A stretch of 64,000 nucleotides of DNA from Stratiolaelaps scimitus (GCA_019614645.1 JABWDB010000011.1:1158501-1222500); one strand, 5' to 3'. Numbered from the stretch's first letter, positions 1-13,670 are shown. The notes: a model not told the origin generated them from the sequence alone. Translations and numbers: made by a program.

Positions 1-780
1 ACGGGTCCGTGGTCGGAGGAAACGGAACGAACGTCGAGCGCGGCCGCTTGTGTCCGCAGTCGAAAGCAATGTGTTCAAACGGTATCAACGGAGCAGGTGT
101 CATTATTAGTGAACTGTTGATTCTCTGCACTCGGTCCATCCCTCATACATTGTTTGCCGATCGCGGTCGGCACGTCAAGTTGTTGCAAGCACGTTGGTAT
201 AACCTACGATCCATCAAGAGTAATTCATTACGATCGCGAACGCACGTTATGAAGTTCGCCTATCCGTCTATGTGTTGAGTTCGCTTACCGCTTGACGGCG
301 ATAGCCGAGGCGGCAACGTCAGAGGGACACTGCTTGACCAAATAGACCGGTAGCGAAATATGGCCCAGATTACAGGTTTAAATCCCGTGGAGGTTGGCTT
401 CAGGGAGGTGTAGATTTTACCTTCTTGCCACATCCTCTCATAGTGCTTAGAAGTGTCAGATGAGGGAAGGCTGGATGGAATTACACCGAAAAGAAATTGA
501 TAAACGAAATGCATATATATACTCGTCGTTAGAACCAAACCAATTGTTACTGGATGGCGCGTGCGACCCGGGCCTATTATCCACTGTCAGCATTGGATGT
601 TGAACCTCACCGATTCGTTAAGTCACCTCACGTAAATGCTATGTTCAATACACCGCTCGCTCTTGGCCATTCACAGCATTTAGTTGTTAGTTTGTTCCGT
701 TTTTGTTTCTGTTGTTATTGTTCTTATTGTTGTTTGTTATCTGTGATTATTGTGTCCTTATCTATTTGCAACGAACACAG
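1..780. other. No gene recognised; possible 5' part of PAF-AH-like gene
   Basis: I see no convincing exon here. The first recognised exon of the PAF-acetylhydrolase-like gene begins at 781 in phase 0 after the acceptor ending at 780, so its signal peptide or start exon must lie in this stretch or left of the window. Short open frames exist on both strands but none has family resemblance. Confidence 0.5.
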
Positions 781-3700
781 GTGGGATCGGTGGACGTGCT
801 AAACGGCATCACGAGAGACCGCGGCGTTCTGTTTCGAATCTTCTACCCTTGCGAGGCAAGCGCGCACATCTCGGACGAGCCCCACCGCCGAACAACATGG
901 CTGCCACAGCCTGAAGGAAAGTACTCTGACGGCTACGCCAAAGTGCACGGGAATCTCGCATATGTTGCCCACAAGTGAGTGTATGGGTGTGTGTGTGTGT
1001 AAATTGATAGATGCATTGTTCTTCTCCTTCGATTGATGCCGCTAACTTGCGCTTTTCGTTGAAATGTGTGCGAAACAACATCTGTAATTCATCTATGACG
1101 TGCTTTGTGCTGCAGAAATATTATAGATATGGGGGTTGACAGCGGACAACAAGAATGGTTCACAGTTTGGAATGATGTAGGCTGCCACAGGTAGAAAAGC
1201 GTATTAGGAACATTGAAGAAGGCGGACCCCCGCTGGAGATGTTATATGAGCTAGACATTTCTTAAGTTTAAGCCTATTCTAAATTGACGTATAGTACTAT
1301 ACTAATGCCTAATCGGATTCCTGCCTCCCCCTCTCGCCCGTCTTCAAGTGTGTTAAAATCAGGCATTTTTATCAATTTTTCTCGAAATGTACGTCAAGAT
1401 TTAGTAGGGATACAAAGTGCACCATGACTTCGCACCTTACGATCCCTCTCTCTTTCTATATATACATATATATATATATATATAATCACTCACGTATCTG
1501 GCTTTTCACGGGGCTCGAACCAGCGACTGCCAGTTTTTTCAAACTGAGACTTCGCCGCTCAAGCCATATATACATATGAATATATATATATATCACTTCG
1601 TTATTCGATATTCGCTCGTAGCGAACGTCGGCTAAGCCACGTTACTTATAGACGAGGTTCTTGACTTCGTACGGGAGTGAGGCACGTACAGAGACATGTG
1701 TACTAGATCTTCCGTTTTCTTAGTGAAATCCCGATTTGGTGACAAAAGCACTTTTCGCTTCTACAGCTGCAAGCGCTACGCTTTCCCGAATAGCTCTGGC
1801 TGGCTTACGGGATCCCCATGCCCGGATCGCAACCCATTCGATATTCACGTCTATCATGTACCAAATACTAATATAATATGTATACATTTCATATAAGAAT
1901 TGATCGCTTCCCGCTCGACATATGCCTCGTATATGAGAACATATGTCCATCCTTGGTGCGGCGCGCGTTTCGAATACATATTTGATACGTTGTGACAGTG
2001 GTCAGGCAACAGACAGCTCACGTAATAGCTACGTCCGTAAAAAACGTCCGTCGCAGCACTCTTAATCTTTCTTCTTTCCGTCACTCGCTCGCCATCTCTG
2101 TATATGCCCCAGTCGATCGGACCTGAGTCGCTCTACTCGATTTTCTCTCCCCATTCCACGAGATACGCGTACCAGCAAGTCTCTAAAAACGTTACAATTT
2201 CCAAGATGTATTACAACTATCGTATCAGTCCGCTTCGTCTGCCTTGATGTAGAGACGCCTTCAATTCAGTTCGTCTAGTAGTTGAGGTACGTACGACGGG
2301 CCGAGCTTCTTGTTCTGGCCCCGAACTCTGGGCTACCGTTGGACCTCCCGTTCGGGTACTCCTCCGCTGCCGTCGCGGCCGCCTTTGGCTGGGGGTGGAA
2401 GACGCCGGCGTTCGTTTTCGCCAGGGACGCCGAACGTACGCTTCGGCCGAGCCAATCCGAACGACTACTACCGGTTCCCGACGGCCGTACAAAGCCTCTC
2501 CACTGTCTATCACACGCAGACACAAACAGGCTCCTCTCTCTCTCTGTCTCTCTCCGCCCCTGATAGATCATCACTATTGTCTGTTACATTATTTATTATC
2601 TTCGGAGATGGCGGGAGGCTCGTCGGCTTGCTCACTTTGCTGACAGCGGCCTTCCTTTTCGGCTCTCGCCGAAGCAGACCCCGGCATTCGATGGCTAGAA
2701 TCGACGATGAGCGTCCACCTCTCGGTCCTCTGGCTCTGAGCTCTCGGTGGATGGGTTTGGCCCGTTGGGGACACGAAGAGGCGGCATCGAAATCTCTTTG
2801 GAGTGTACCATACGCTTGGGTCGGGTAGACTAACTGTGAGTAGTGTGCTTCGTTTATCGGCGATGCCAACTGATGCAGGGACCCTATTGCGGAACCTATG
2901 GGAACGAGATGTGGAGATGTTCCTGCTGCTATATGCTGTAGACATCGAATAGCAAGAGAGAGACTAAGAGAGAAAGCGAGAGAGAAGAACATGGTAAAAG
3001 GAGAAAATATACTGCGGCGCGGCTGCAGCCTCCGGTGGGGTCCCACAAGGACGAATTTTACATATAGCCTAATAGGAAGCGCAAGAGGTCAAAGACACCA
3101 GGGCTTAGAAAATAATCTATATATATATATATATATATATATACAAATTCTGGTATAGATAAACGTCAGAAAAATGAAGGAGTCATAGCAACCTGTCCGA
3201 CGATTTACATGGAAAATCCTCGGGAGTCGGAGAGGTTTTCTGTGCCAATACAGCCTATTCGAGAAAAATGGCTATCAAACGAAAATGACCAAGTTGAAGA
3301 CCCACTTGATTATATGAAACCTCGCCGAGGGGGTCAGCCACACGAATCGAACCTGAACCTCCTGAACCTGTGTATGAGTCAGGCGCCCCATGCATCAGAA
3401 TATCTATTATATTCTATTATCTAACCAAATCGAATTTCTATGCATCATCGGACAGTCCTCCAGTTCGGTTCCGTTGTCGAAGCGAGTGGCCGACATCCCA
3501 CACGATCGAGGTCCCCCTCGTCCTACGGAGCCCCCGAAGAGTAGCCATTGGAGGGGTGTGATCCCCACTACGTGGCTCGTTGCCACCTCGGAATCGCTCC
3601 CTTAGGACCTATTTCGGGGAAGACAGGAACAGCAAGCGCCGATTAGCAAATTAGTGGTCAACAGACATCCTATTTATATACCCAGGGGGAGAGGACAGGG

Positions 3701-6700
3701 GGGCGCCAGTCCAGTGGCAAGTAGATAAACAATACGCCGCAAGGGGGGTGTGTGTCACTTTGTGTCTTCCAGATGCTGGCGGGCTCTGGCCTTCGAGTGC
3801 TATGTAGTAAATTCACAAAGTATAAGCGCTACGAGACAGAGATGAGTAGCTTCCCTACGCAAACTCTTGTTCTCGTAGCGTTGTGCACGTTTAACTAATA
3901 AACACGAGTCTTATGGGAGTTGTAGGGGAACGAAGGGTCGCAACTAATTAGTGTACTAATTAGTTGTATAAATGTTGGCGTGACGCCTGAGCCACGGACA
4001 TAGATAGGCCAGTAATAGAGAGGGAGGAGGGGGCTAAGTTAGGAAGCATCATTCATATTTTTGCCTAAAAAAAATTAGGTCGAGCTACTACCGTTGTATA
4101 CAATATTGCAATTTCTGTTTTAGCAGTTTAATTGTAGTAAGATTGATCCAGCTCCCGCTATGTGTGGAATCGAAATAAGTGACCATTGCTCACTGAGCTC
4201 GTCTGTCACGGGGCGCCACTGTGTTAGCACAAAGTTTCTTGACGTCTGATGATCAAATGAGACCATTAATTTAAATTAGTATAAGGTACAAATAGCATTT
4301 GGAAACAACCGATTCGACCAATTCCATCCACTTCTTCCTGGGGGCTCGTTGAGTGATCACAGTAGGTGTAACAGTAGAATAACTCTATAATTGAAGAAAC
4401 GCCTCAATACTTGACTTGGTTATATATGGTGTCCTTACGGCTTCAAGCGTTTATTAGAGAATCTAGAGCAATATATTACACAATATGAAATTGTCCAGTG
4501 TTTCGTTTTAACACAAAAAATAAACAAATCGATTTTAGTCTCGATTCTCGATTCCGAAGAAGACGACACATGACGGAGAGCAATCGACCACTAAGTGGCT
4601 TAAAGAGCGATATCGAGCTTGCTTGAGGGTCAGTCGAGTTGGTTATGATGTATTTATTTTTTAAGTTTTTGTGCATGTTTTATTACCGAGCGAACGGTGT
4701 CAATAATAAATAAATGAATAATATATATAGTTGTTATGGGACTTATTAATTATGAAGATGCGTGGCATGCCTTCGTTGCAGCGGCCACGCGATGCTGATC
4801 TTGGTGACCACCTGAGATCCTGGCAGCATATCGACCTGATACGTTCCTTGCGACACTGCGTGCGTACATTGACCTCCATCAAGCGGTGTCTCATGTTGGG
4901 AAACCACTCTAACGATCCAATCCTCCTGTCCCCGAGTCCCGGAAGCGGGTAGTCGCATGACGGGGGGGGGGGTGATCATTTGAGAAGATTATAGTTAAGA
5001 GGACTACACTCATGCCCCATTATCACGTGCATTGCCAGATGGACGATCAGATACGAAGTCGTTTACCTCCATACGAGTGTGCGTATGCTCTTCCTGGGAT
5101 TCGTTGAGCTCAGGAACAGTTCCCAGGAATGAGCAGCTCTGAGCGTTTCAGGCGTTGAGCGGCTGTTCTAGGTTGGGGATATATATATATATATATACAG
5201 GCATCCAGTAGCTTCCTCTCTGTCTCTCTCCCTCTGGAGATGTATGTGTTTGTGTGTGCGTGTGTGCGCAAGACGAATGATACTTGACGGAGACGGGCGG
5301 CACAGAGAAGGAAAGTTGTTTGAAAGCGCGCACAGTTTTCTACCCGAGACTATCATCCTCGACCGTTCTCTGACCCGCCATAACTCCAATACAGTCTCCC
5401 TGCAACACCCGAAGACTTGAGCCCCTCATCTCTGTTCACGATCCGAGATTCGCCTCTGATTCAAGCTGGAAACAAGCTCGGGCGGCTCTCGAGCACTCAG
5501 GACGGAAGCGGGACTACGTCAGCCAAGTTAGGAGCCCGGCGTTGCAGGCGGGAGTCCCATCCCACGCCGCGAAATGCTGTCAGCCGCCAAGTGTGTATGC
5601 GATGGAGGGGTCCATACGCGTTTGGGAAGAACGCAGAAGACGGCAGGACTTCTCAGGCAGTGTTCGTGCAGACGCCGGCAGAGTCGTCCCGGAACCCTTG
5701 AAACCCCCCCGGGGGTCTCATGAGGAGCACGAAAGGAAGACGATATGCTCGTTGTAGTAGGCATGGTATGGCCAGCGAGAACTCAGAGTCATCAATCAGC
5801 GGTCCCATCCTGTGCAACGCGGGCTGCCGCCTGAGACAGGCCCTGTACAAGGGCCTGCGCGGGCGGCTGGCTCGAGCGCGAGCGAGTGCACACGTGCATG
5901 AGAGATGGTGGGGGGGGGGGGCGAAACGTTGGAAACATAGCAGAATTAGTTGGAATGTTCATGCCAATAACAAGCGCAGTCGACGGAGGCCCAGAGAAAC
6001 GGCCGTCTCCGCCTCCGCCAGCCGAAGATTCAAATGGACTCGCTGCGGCGCTCGCCAGCGACTGCTGAGGGTGGTGATCGATCTTCGTCGCACGACGCCA
6101 GTCGGGCACCGATTGGTAGCTTGAAGAACCTCGAGAAGAAGAACCGAGAAGACGACAACGATAATGACGAAGGGGGACGTGGCAGAAACGAACTCGCGAA
6201 GCCGAGCGAAGCTGAGGTGATGAGCCACCAGTGAGAGCAAGTGATGAGGGTTTCAGCTGACAACAAGGATTTTCCATTTTCAGACACCGCGCGTAGGAAG
6301 GTGGGGGACCAGCGTTTAGTTTCTCCTACGCGCTTTGACGCACGTCTCCATATGAGTGTCCCGGTTTCGTCGGAGCGTTGCCGCTTCCGTTTCCTGATGA
6401 TGTCTGAGAGGTTTTCCGACCAGTTCAGAGGAATCACGTGAAATAGAGAGAGAGAGAGAAAGAAAATGATTCCGGAGTAATGAATTATTAACAATGAAGC
6501 GCTGTGCTGCTGGTTACTTTGCATCGCACATGTTTCGAGCGACGTGTCGATTGCAGCGAAGTGAAGCTACTTAGTTATATACTATATACATAGATATATG
6601 TACATATATATATATACATATATAAGTACTTAATAATATTGATAATAACAATATATTGGCAGTCGTTTAGCCTTGTCAAATGGTGATCATCACTTCTCGG

Positions 6701-7197
6701 CTAAGTTTGACGGCGCTGGAGCGATTCACGCAATGTGACGTCGCGTAGATAAACTTTGTTCGACAACAGCTCGAGGCAACGCCGCCCCTCACAGCTAGAC
6801 CTCAAACGATATCGGCTTTGGTGTACACCTATGATGTGAGTCGTCATAGGGAGGCATCGACGCTTTTGTTATTACCATGGCCACGACGTACTGTTACCGT
6901 TCCCTGTGCACCCCAACCAAATTCCCCGCATGATCGAAGATTTCGAACATGCAAATTCTTCGCTCAGCTCACTGACTTCGTCGCTTATGTCGTGTTTTAC
7001 AGACTACTCGGATCGCAGACGTCACCCCTGTATGTTCCTGCCACAACGAACGGAAGGCCGGTGCGGGAGAATCGCAACGCTTTTCCGGTTGTACTTTTCT
7101 CGCACGATATTGGCGAATGCCGAACGTCAAGCTCGTCTCTTTGCATCGAACTTGCTTCGCACGGCTGCGTTGTAGCGGCTGTAGAGCACAGGTTAGT

Positions 7198-7228
<31 letters not shown>

Positions 7229-10200
7229 GATAGATAGATACTCTCCTACCAACCGGTGAACTCGCCTCCACCGATGGCTACTTCGGAGTTGCTCATTGTT
7301 GAGGTGGCCCCTCGTGATTACCACGTCAGTCTCATTATCATCACGATCCCATCTCCCATTTGCCTCCCCCACCCCCCCACCCCCGCACCCCTGAACGCAC
7401 GCCGGGAGGCTTGCAAACCTTTCTGATATTAGTAATTGCTACGACGATATACATGTCAGGGAGACGACCTTCGTGCCTAGTGTTAAACTATTCATTGCCT
7501 CTCGACCGAAGCATCGTCGATTGCCGTTCTCTCTCTCTCTCCCTCTCGCTGTTGTTGCTTGCACAATACACGTCTACATGAGAGTGAGTATCTGCCAAGT
7601 TGTACCCGCTTGCCATGCCGGTCCCGTCCTAATGCATCGCATCGATGGACACCGCCAAAACCTGTCTGGCCTCGATCGGACCACGCTACGCTCCCCGCAG
7701 CGGAGCAGCGTGACATCGTCGATGTGTTATATAATACTTGTGGTCAGAGGGTAGGGGCCACCGCAGCACAACTTTGCTTTTACTTTTGCTTCTTCATTCA
7801 GCAGTTTCTATCGTTGAGGGACGCCAGCGTCGTCGACCGAACCCCCAACCCCCGCCCCCGCGCCCCGCGTCTCTCTATCTCGATTTCCCAAGACTCCCAC
7901 TACATGGGAACAGCGTCATTGGAAGCGTTCCCGATATCGTGTCTCCACTCGCTGCTCGGAGTACCGAAAGAGTTTACTTGTCACGGGACGGCGTTGGAAC
8001 AAGGACAAGTTTAGGATCAGGACACTCCGTCGTGTCCACGGTAGTTTCGATGACGATGAAGAGGACCACGCTGTTATTTCTCTTTTTGCTTCGGTCGATC
8101 CTGTCGCCTCAGCTGGCTCGGCTAGTCTAGTTTCTGTTGCAATGATCATGGTTATTGTCACCGCCGGTACTGACACAAGTGTGTCCTGCTCGGCCAAGGC
8201 TGATATCTCCCATTTTCGTCACTCGATCCCATGCTTGAGTGATGTCCTCGTAAGGTCGAGCTAATAGCGCTAAGCCCGAGTACGCTGGGCCCCCGGAATA
8301 CTATCCAGAAGCTCGAGTGGTGACAGCTAGGCCTCTAGCTTCTAGAGAGAGAGAGAGCTAGGGCTCACGAGAGCGACGGAGCGGTCGACGGCTCCGGGGC
8401 AGGGACGGTTCGGGAGGACTAGCAACAACAAATAGTGAGCACTGCAACAAAGTTCGCTAATTAAACAGTATACTGGCTGGAGACGGAGACACGGGAGACC
8501 TCGCGACCTTCGCCAACCTTCGCCTCGGGGTTTACCGACGTTACATGATTTGAGGGGGTTGTCCCGAAGAGAAAGGAACGCTGTGCATGCAAAAGTGGAG
8601 GTAGCAAGGTATTGGCCCGTGTCTGGTGAGTGGTGTAAGGGTAAGATACTACGCTCGACGCGCGTACGTAGTTTCTGCATTATAATCTGTCTCCTCGTGG
8701 TCCTGGAAGGACGATTTCCTGCCACCAGGTAGTCTCGATTCGTGGCACTAATCATTCACTATTTTGAGCAGCGTCCCTAATTACACCATGGTTTGTTAGT
8801 GTTCTATCATTAAATTAGGATTATATATATATATATATAATGAAGTAATAATATATTTCCAGATAACTTTCTCATTATTATCAAAATTATTTGTGTCCCG
8901 AAACAATCGATAATAGGTATTTAGTGCTGGTGCGTGTGTGTGTAGTAGGCATTCCGTATAGTGATTGAACTAATTACTATGAATGTACTTTATATTTATG
9001 TCGGTGTCCGAAAATCGAAATATCAGTTGTTGCCTCTAACCAAAAATGTGTCTCCGTAATTGCTGCACTTCTGGATTGACCCGGCAATGTCGATTAATTC
9101 GGAGGTGCTTACTAATGCTATCCACCGGGTTGGCCACCTGTAGTCGAACACGCAACTTTTAAGCTGAGTAAGTCTATTTATCTGAAAGCTTTAGCCCCGC
9201 CACATTGACCCCTTGCTCACGTGGCCGCCGCTGTGAAGTAATATATAACATATGACGTTTAACGAATGTTGGCAATTATTCCTGTAACCACAGTTACACA
9301 CAGTGAATCCAAGCGTTAGCCAATTTGGCACGATTTTGTGTATCAATGCGGAGAGGTGTCATCAATCGTGCCGGGTTTGGAATACGAATGATCTTCTTGT
9401 CATTAGCGGTAATCGAGGTCGGGCCACCGATCTCGTTCAAGCGACAATTCAAACTTCGTAATCAGGGTCTTTGTAATTAGGATCTCAATTCAGAGACGAT
9501 GGAACGGAATGTTGGAGGCACAATTTTGATTGCAAATGCCTGGTCATCTGCCATACCATAGTTTGGCAAGGTTCGGGCACCGAATACGGTGCGCAAATAG
9601 ACAGTAGACACTGGAAACTACTCGAAGCAGTCCTGGTTAACTCGGCTGGGAAGTCAACTGAACATCAAGCTGCCTAAAGTGTGATCGTGTAAAAGGGATT
9701 TCTGCAGCTTGTGCCGTCACCGTTCGGTGGCCGTTTCTCGGTTGACGTGCGTCGGATCGGGAACACCTTTGAGCCCCAAGGGAGCACCGATATTGCGTGG
9801 TGCACGCCTATTAACTAGCGTTTTAAGGAGCTAGCCGTTTTTCGAACGTCGCATGGCTATCAAGATCGTATCGGTTACTACGACGTAACTCGTATAAACT
9901 CCTAACGTTAACCTTTCTAAGGTTCTGATCAATGGGACCGTCCTGACGATGTTCATGAGCCAGATATCACCTCGGATATCGTTCCGCGTTTAATACGGAT
10001 GTAGAATACCAGCTAATTGTTGAAATTTAGTGATGCACCAATGAAGACATAATTAAAGTCTTTGTATTGAACCAAGCATCGAATTTCTGTTGCGCAGTCA
10101 ATTGTTAATCAAATATATGGCCTTAATAACGGGGGGGGGGACTATATCATATTACCTTGCCCATTTGAAATGTCTAAAAAAATTCGCTATATTCAATTCT

Positions 10201-13200
10201 GGGTTTGATCAAAGCATTACGTTCCTTTCCTAGACGCATCAATTAAACATCAGAACAAAAGCAACAACCAAAATGCAAGCGCTGTATTCGTAAAGGCGGC
10301 CATAGGTCACACAAATGAATCACGGAGTCACGATTTTACCTCCATATTCAATAGTATTGGGAGAGCGATTGATGTAATTATTTTGCGCATGCTCTGTGAG
10401 TATCTGTACCTCTGCCATGAAAAGGTCGTGGACGAACGAGGAATAGGCCGAGGCGGACGTTTGCAGCCATCCGAGCCAAATGAACGGCGGCATCGGATCC
10501 GGCCAGGGAAGACGGCGGCGGCGGCGGCGGAGGCGGCAACGGGGAACTATCGTTGTAATGAGCAGATCTCTCCCCCTCGTCCCCTCCACATCCCAACGAC
10601 TCCCCATTGTTTGGACAGAGACAACTGTAACGCCTGACGAGGTGTGCCGGCGACAGCGGCCCGGCCTCTCCCTCCGCGGGGTTCCGTTCGACGGAGCAGG
10701 CTGATTGCCTACCGTTTCCAAGATCTTTCCCTGTGTAGGGCCACGGTTATACGTGGGAAGATCTTAGGTGCCTGGGCGGGGACGCCGAACTACAAAGGGC
10801 AACTGCGTGTTAGGGCGCTACGTGATCGCTGGCAGCGGCGACGGCAGCATGGAAAGAGACAAACGGGAGCCCTGTCACACGCACACACGCACAGAGCAAC
10901 GTGAGCAGGACCGATGGGAAGAACAGAATGAACGTTGTGAGTGAGCCAAGAGGATCAAGGGAGATTCGGATTGCTTTGTATGTCACATGTGTCGGCTGAC
11001 CCCCATAGCGTCGTGGCTAGATGCCCGCCGCCGACGCCGCCGTGCATGGGTTGCCTTCGTGCCGGTTCTGCTGTAACCGCCCAATGCCCTCTATCGAGTC
11101 CTTGCTCGATGCTGTGCGCGACCTGTCTGCAGCGGTGCGAAGGATGTGCGCAACTTGGAGGGGGCTGTCACAATGCTGTCTCAATGTCTTTATGCGTTTT
11201 GCCAGATCACGGCTGAGAGGGGAGATTCCTCGATGGAAATATCTCTCAGAGATCTCCGAGGAGGTCCAGCCACCAAGGCGTCCGCGGGAGAATGTCCTAG
11301 GCGAAGGGTTTCTAAGGAGGGGTTCCCTTTCGAAGTGGTCCTTGAGGACCCCTTAATGTTTGCTCAAGGGTTGGAGCGCCTTTAGGTTCCTTGGTATTAT
11401 ACCTTCCTTAGACATTAATACCTTCGACTCAGCATACCACCGACCCCGTCCTCGAGCCGCGAGGAACGAGTGAGGGATATCCGAGACTGTCCTGCCGAGA
11501 CAGTTACGACATCCATCGCCTACCGAACGGAATAAGAACATAACCAGGAGAGTTTGTCCATCGGTGGCTGCCGGCGAACACGACAGCAAAAGACGACGAA
11601 AGCCATGGGCTAAATTGGCGAAATCCAGACGAGCCCAGATCCGGACCAGCGAGACATAGCTAGACGTTCAGGCCGACCCTCGGCAGCGACAACCGAAGAC
11701 ACAGTACAGGTGTGCACGGAGAGGAAATGTGGCCAAGATAGAGCAGAACAGATCGGAGAACGGATAAGCCGCTGACGGATACAGAGCGAAAACATGGAAC
11801 AACCGCTTCGAGGCCGAGGCGGGTCGACCGAAAAAATAAACACCGAGAGACTAGGTCCCGCGACCGGCATACACGGCAGTGGGATGTTGATCTGCTCCGG
11901 CCGAAGTGAAATAGGGACGGTCGCGTAGATCCCCGACCAGGAAAAAATATACTGGGAGAATAGCTGCGGGCAAATGCACTGGGAACGAACTGCGGATAAA
12001 GGCTGAGCAAAGATGACCACTCGGCCATTTTGTTCAGTAAATGTAATTCATTCTAAGCTGCACACCCATACAAATTCAACATGCTCGCATGTGCATATTA
12101 CAATAACTGCCTCCTCTTGGCGGTACAACAAAGGAGTATTTGTATTGTGTTGAATCACTTGAAATACACGCATAGCGCATTTTCCTCTGCCTTCTCGATC
12201 CAGGGACAACACGGCCTGCCGGACGTTCTATGTTGAACGGGTGACGATATCTGCGGGCGGCCACGGCGGTGGCCGTGGAGGCGGCGACGCCGGCGAAGAG
12301 GGCGACGTCGTGGACACCGTCGACGGTCGAACCTCGACCGCTGACCTGGCGCAAGTTGCTGATCGCGAGGAGACTAATGCGCCGCTCCGAGGCGAGGAGG
12401 AGGTGCCTATGTGCGAATCTACTCTCGACGATGATGAGGACGACGAACACGATTGTGCCGACAGCGTTCGTGAAGAGCAGATCAGCGCACGGGACCAACT
12501 CAATGATTCCAGCGACGAAATTGACACAACTGCCAAGTTCAGGATCAAGGTCAGTAGCGTAGGTTGACGGAAAAGAGTTGTAAAACTAGGTGCAATTGAC
12601 TTCGCAATTGACTTTCGCTGATAGGCTACCCGCAGCTGAGCGTATTGGGTACGTACAAAACGTGCTGAACCAAAGATCAGATTGTACATGTTGTCCTGTC
12701 CTCCCTACATGGCGTCATATTCCAGGGGTGGTTCGCCCCCCTCATCCCCCGGCCCACCAAATGTTCTATTCATTGTAAAATTGCAGCTCCTTCAATAAAC
12801 CATTAAACCTTTACCTTTTACTATCATATTCTAACGTGCATATCATTTTGTCGTTCATCTTGGTGAATTTCTATCTCCGTCTGTGCTTCTTATGGTTGAC
12901 CCGTCCGTTCCTACGCACCTGTATAGACATCCGGTCAGTCCCGTACCGTCTGGGTTAACTACCGGTCCATCGAGAAGACGCCATCACTCTACAACATTCG
13001 GCTGCGTCAGCTGCACCGACGAGTTGCCGAACTCATCCGGACGCTGAACTGCCTCGAGAAGATCAACGCGCGGCGTGTATGCCGCAACGAGCTGCCAGAC
13101 AACCATTCCGCAGCGCTAGCAGGTATCATGGATCTTGACCGGGTCACCGTCACGGGTCGAGGCTTCGGCGGGGCCACGGCATATATGACGTTGCAGATGG

Positions 13201-13670
13201 AAGAGCGCACGCTGTGTGGGGCGGCCATCGATCCGCTAATGTTCGTCATTCAGGCTGATCGTCCCATCAACGTGTGCCGGCCACTTCTGCTCGTGCTGAA
13301 CAGCCGCCAGACGGCCCGCGAAGACGTCCGCATCATCAAGACCATGTTTCGTAGGACGTACACCACGGCATACACCCTGCTCGGGTCAGCCGGTGACGCC
13401 CAGAGCGACCTACCGTTCGTTCGCCAGCCGTCGCTATGGAGTTCGCTGAGTCTGTCGTGGCCGATGGTCGCTCCGGGATCGTTCACGAGTCTCGATCTCG
13501 GCAGCAGCCTGCTCCTTCGGTTCATGGCGGACAAGTGCAACTTCTGCACCGTGATCACCGGGCCCAGCCGGGAGCCGTACGAGGACTACGTCCAACGAAA
13601 GTCGAACCTGATTGAGGAGGGCATCAAGATGCCCAGCCGCCTATTTTCGCGGTACACGAACGCCAGATAG
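781..13670 (+). CDS. PAF-acetylhydrolase-like protein, predicted catalytically dead (4 exons, 5' incomplete)
   Basis: Exons 781-974, 7003-7191, 12204-12549 and 12927-13670 join in consistent phases (2, 2, 0) with GT/AG borders and encode about 490 residues to the stop at 13668. Exon 1 starts VGSVDVLNG and has RIFYPCEAS, like the VGCTDLM..RLYYPS start of plasma PAF-AH (PLA2G7, group VII phospholipase A2). Exon 2 has PVVLFSHDIGECR and ELASHGCVVAAVEHR, the family oxyanion-loop region. Exon 4 carries the alpha/beta-hydrolase elbow, the acid strand (GAAIDPLMF) and the His-loop region. The family hydrolyses the sn-2 acetyl group of PAF with a Ser-Asp-His triad. Here the nucleophile position in GRGFGG (codon 13161-13163) is Gly, and the His position in LLGSAGDAQSD (13392-13394) is Gly; only Asp (13230-13232) remains. 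Exon 3 adds a Gly-rich then strongly acidic insert of roughly 95 residues. Family assignment is firm; loss of hydrolysis is inference. The first coding exon is not identified. Confidence 0.85.
1499..1566 (-). repeat. tRNA-derived SINE head, family A
   Basis: On the minus strand this reads like a tRNA: GGCTT at one end pairs with AAGCC at the other, an A-box-like TGAGCGGCGAAGTC follows, an anticodon-like stem-loop CAGTT..AACTG is in the middle, and a B-box-like GGTTCGAGCC lies near the 3' end. The fold is imperfect, so it is not a functional tRNA. The same head is seen on the plus strand at 16506-16570 (GGCTTGGACGGCTAAGTCTC...ATTCGAGTT), which argues for a dispersed tRNA-derived SINE. Confidence 0.5.
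4145..4220 (-). repeat. Possible degenerate tRNA-like SINE
   Basis: The minus strand shows a B-box-like TTTCGATTCC about 45 bases after a GTGGCGCCCCGTGAC-like A-box region. It resembles the heads at 1499 and 16500 but is diverged. Confidence 0.25.
7192..12203. other. Intron 2 of the PAF-AH-like gene
   Basis: A 5.0 kb intron between donor AG|GTTAGT at 7192 and acceptor TCGATCCAG ending at 12203. It holds a (TA)n tract at 7201-7228, CT-rich runs near 7530, a possible tRNA-like remnant at 9110-9215, a G9 run at 10132 and a (GGC)n run near 10515. Open frames at 10.3-10.9 and 11.0-12.0 kb have no recognisable product. Confidence 0.65.
9105..9215 (-). repeat. Possible tRNA-like SINE remnant
   Basis: Minus-strand reading gives TGGCGGGGCTAAAGC (A-box-like), an A-rich middle and GTGTTCGACTAC (B-box-like), in the same order and spacing as the family A heads. 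Diverged; could be coincidence. Confidence 0.3.
12771..12816 (+). repeat. SINE tail, family A
   Basis: CATTGTAAAATTGCAG followed by CTCCTT, a T/A-rich spacer and AAACCTTTACC matches the 3' part of the element at 16500-16660 (16608 onward) with only scattered changes. The head here is lost or unrecognisable. It sits in the last, 377-base intron of the PAF-AH-like gene. Confidence 0.5.

Larger units (their letters stand above)
975..7002. other. Intron 1 of the PAF-AH-like gene
   Basis: A 6.0 kb intron with donor GTGAGT at 975 and acceptor TTTTACAG ending at 7002. It holds (TA)n tracts near 1457, 3120, 5178 and 6600, a tRNA-like element at 1499-1566, possible further tRNA-like remnants, and G homopolymers near 4962 and 5910. 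Open frames around 2.3-2.9 kb and 5.4-6.5 kb occur on both strands without family resemblance and I treat them as chance. Confidence 0.7.

Noticed and set aside
1499..1566. Functional tRNA gene (anticodon loop resembling GAA)
   Set aside because: The acceptor stem pairs over only five bases, the anticodon loop has the wrong size, and a sister copy with a SINE tail exists at 16500.
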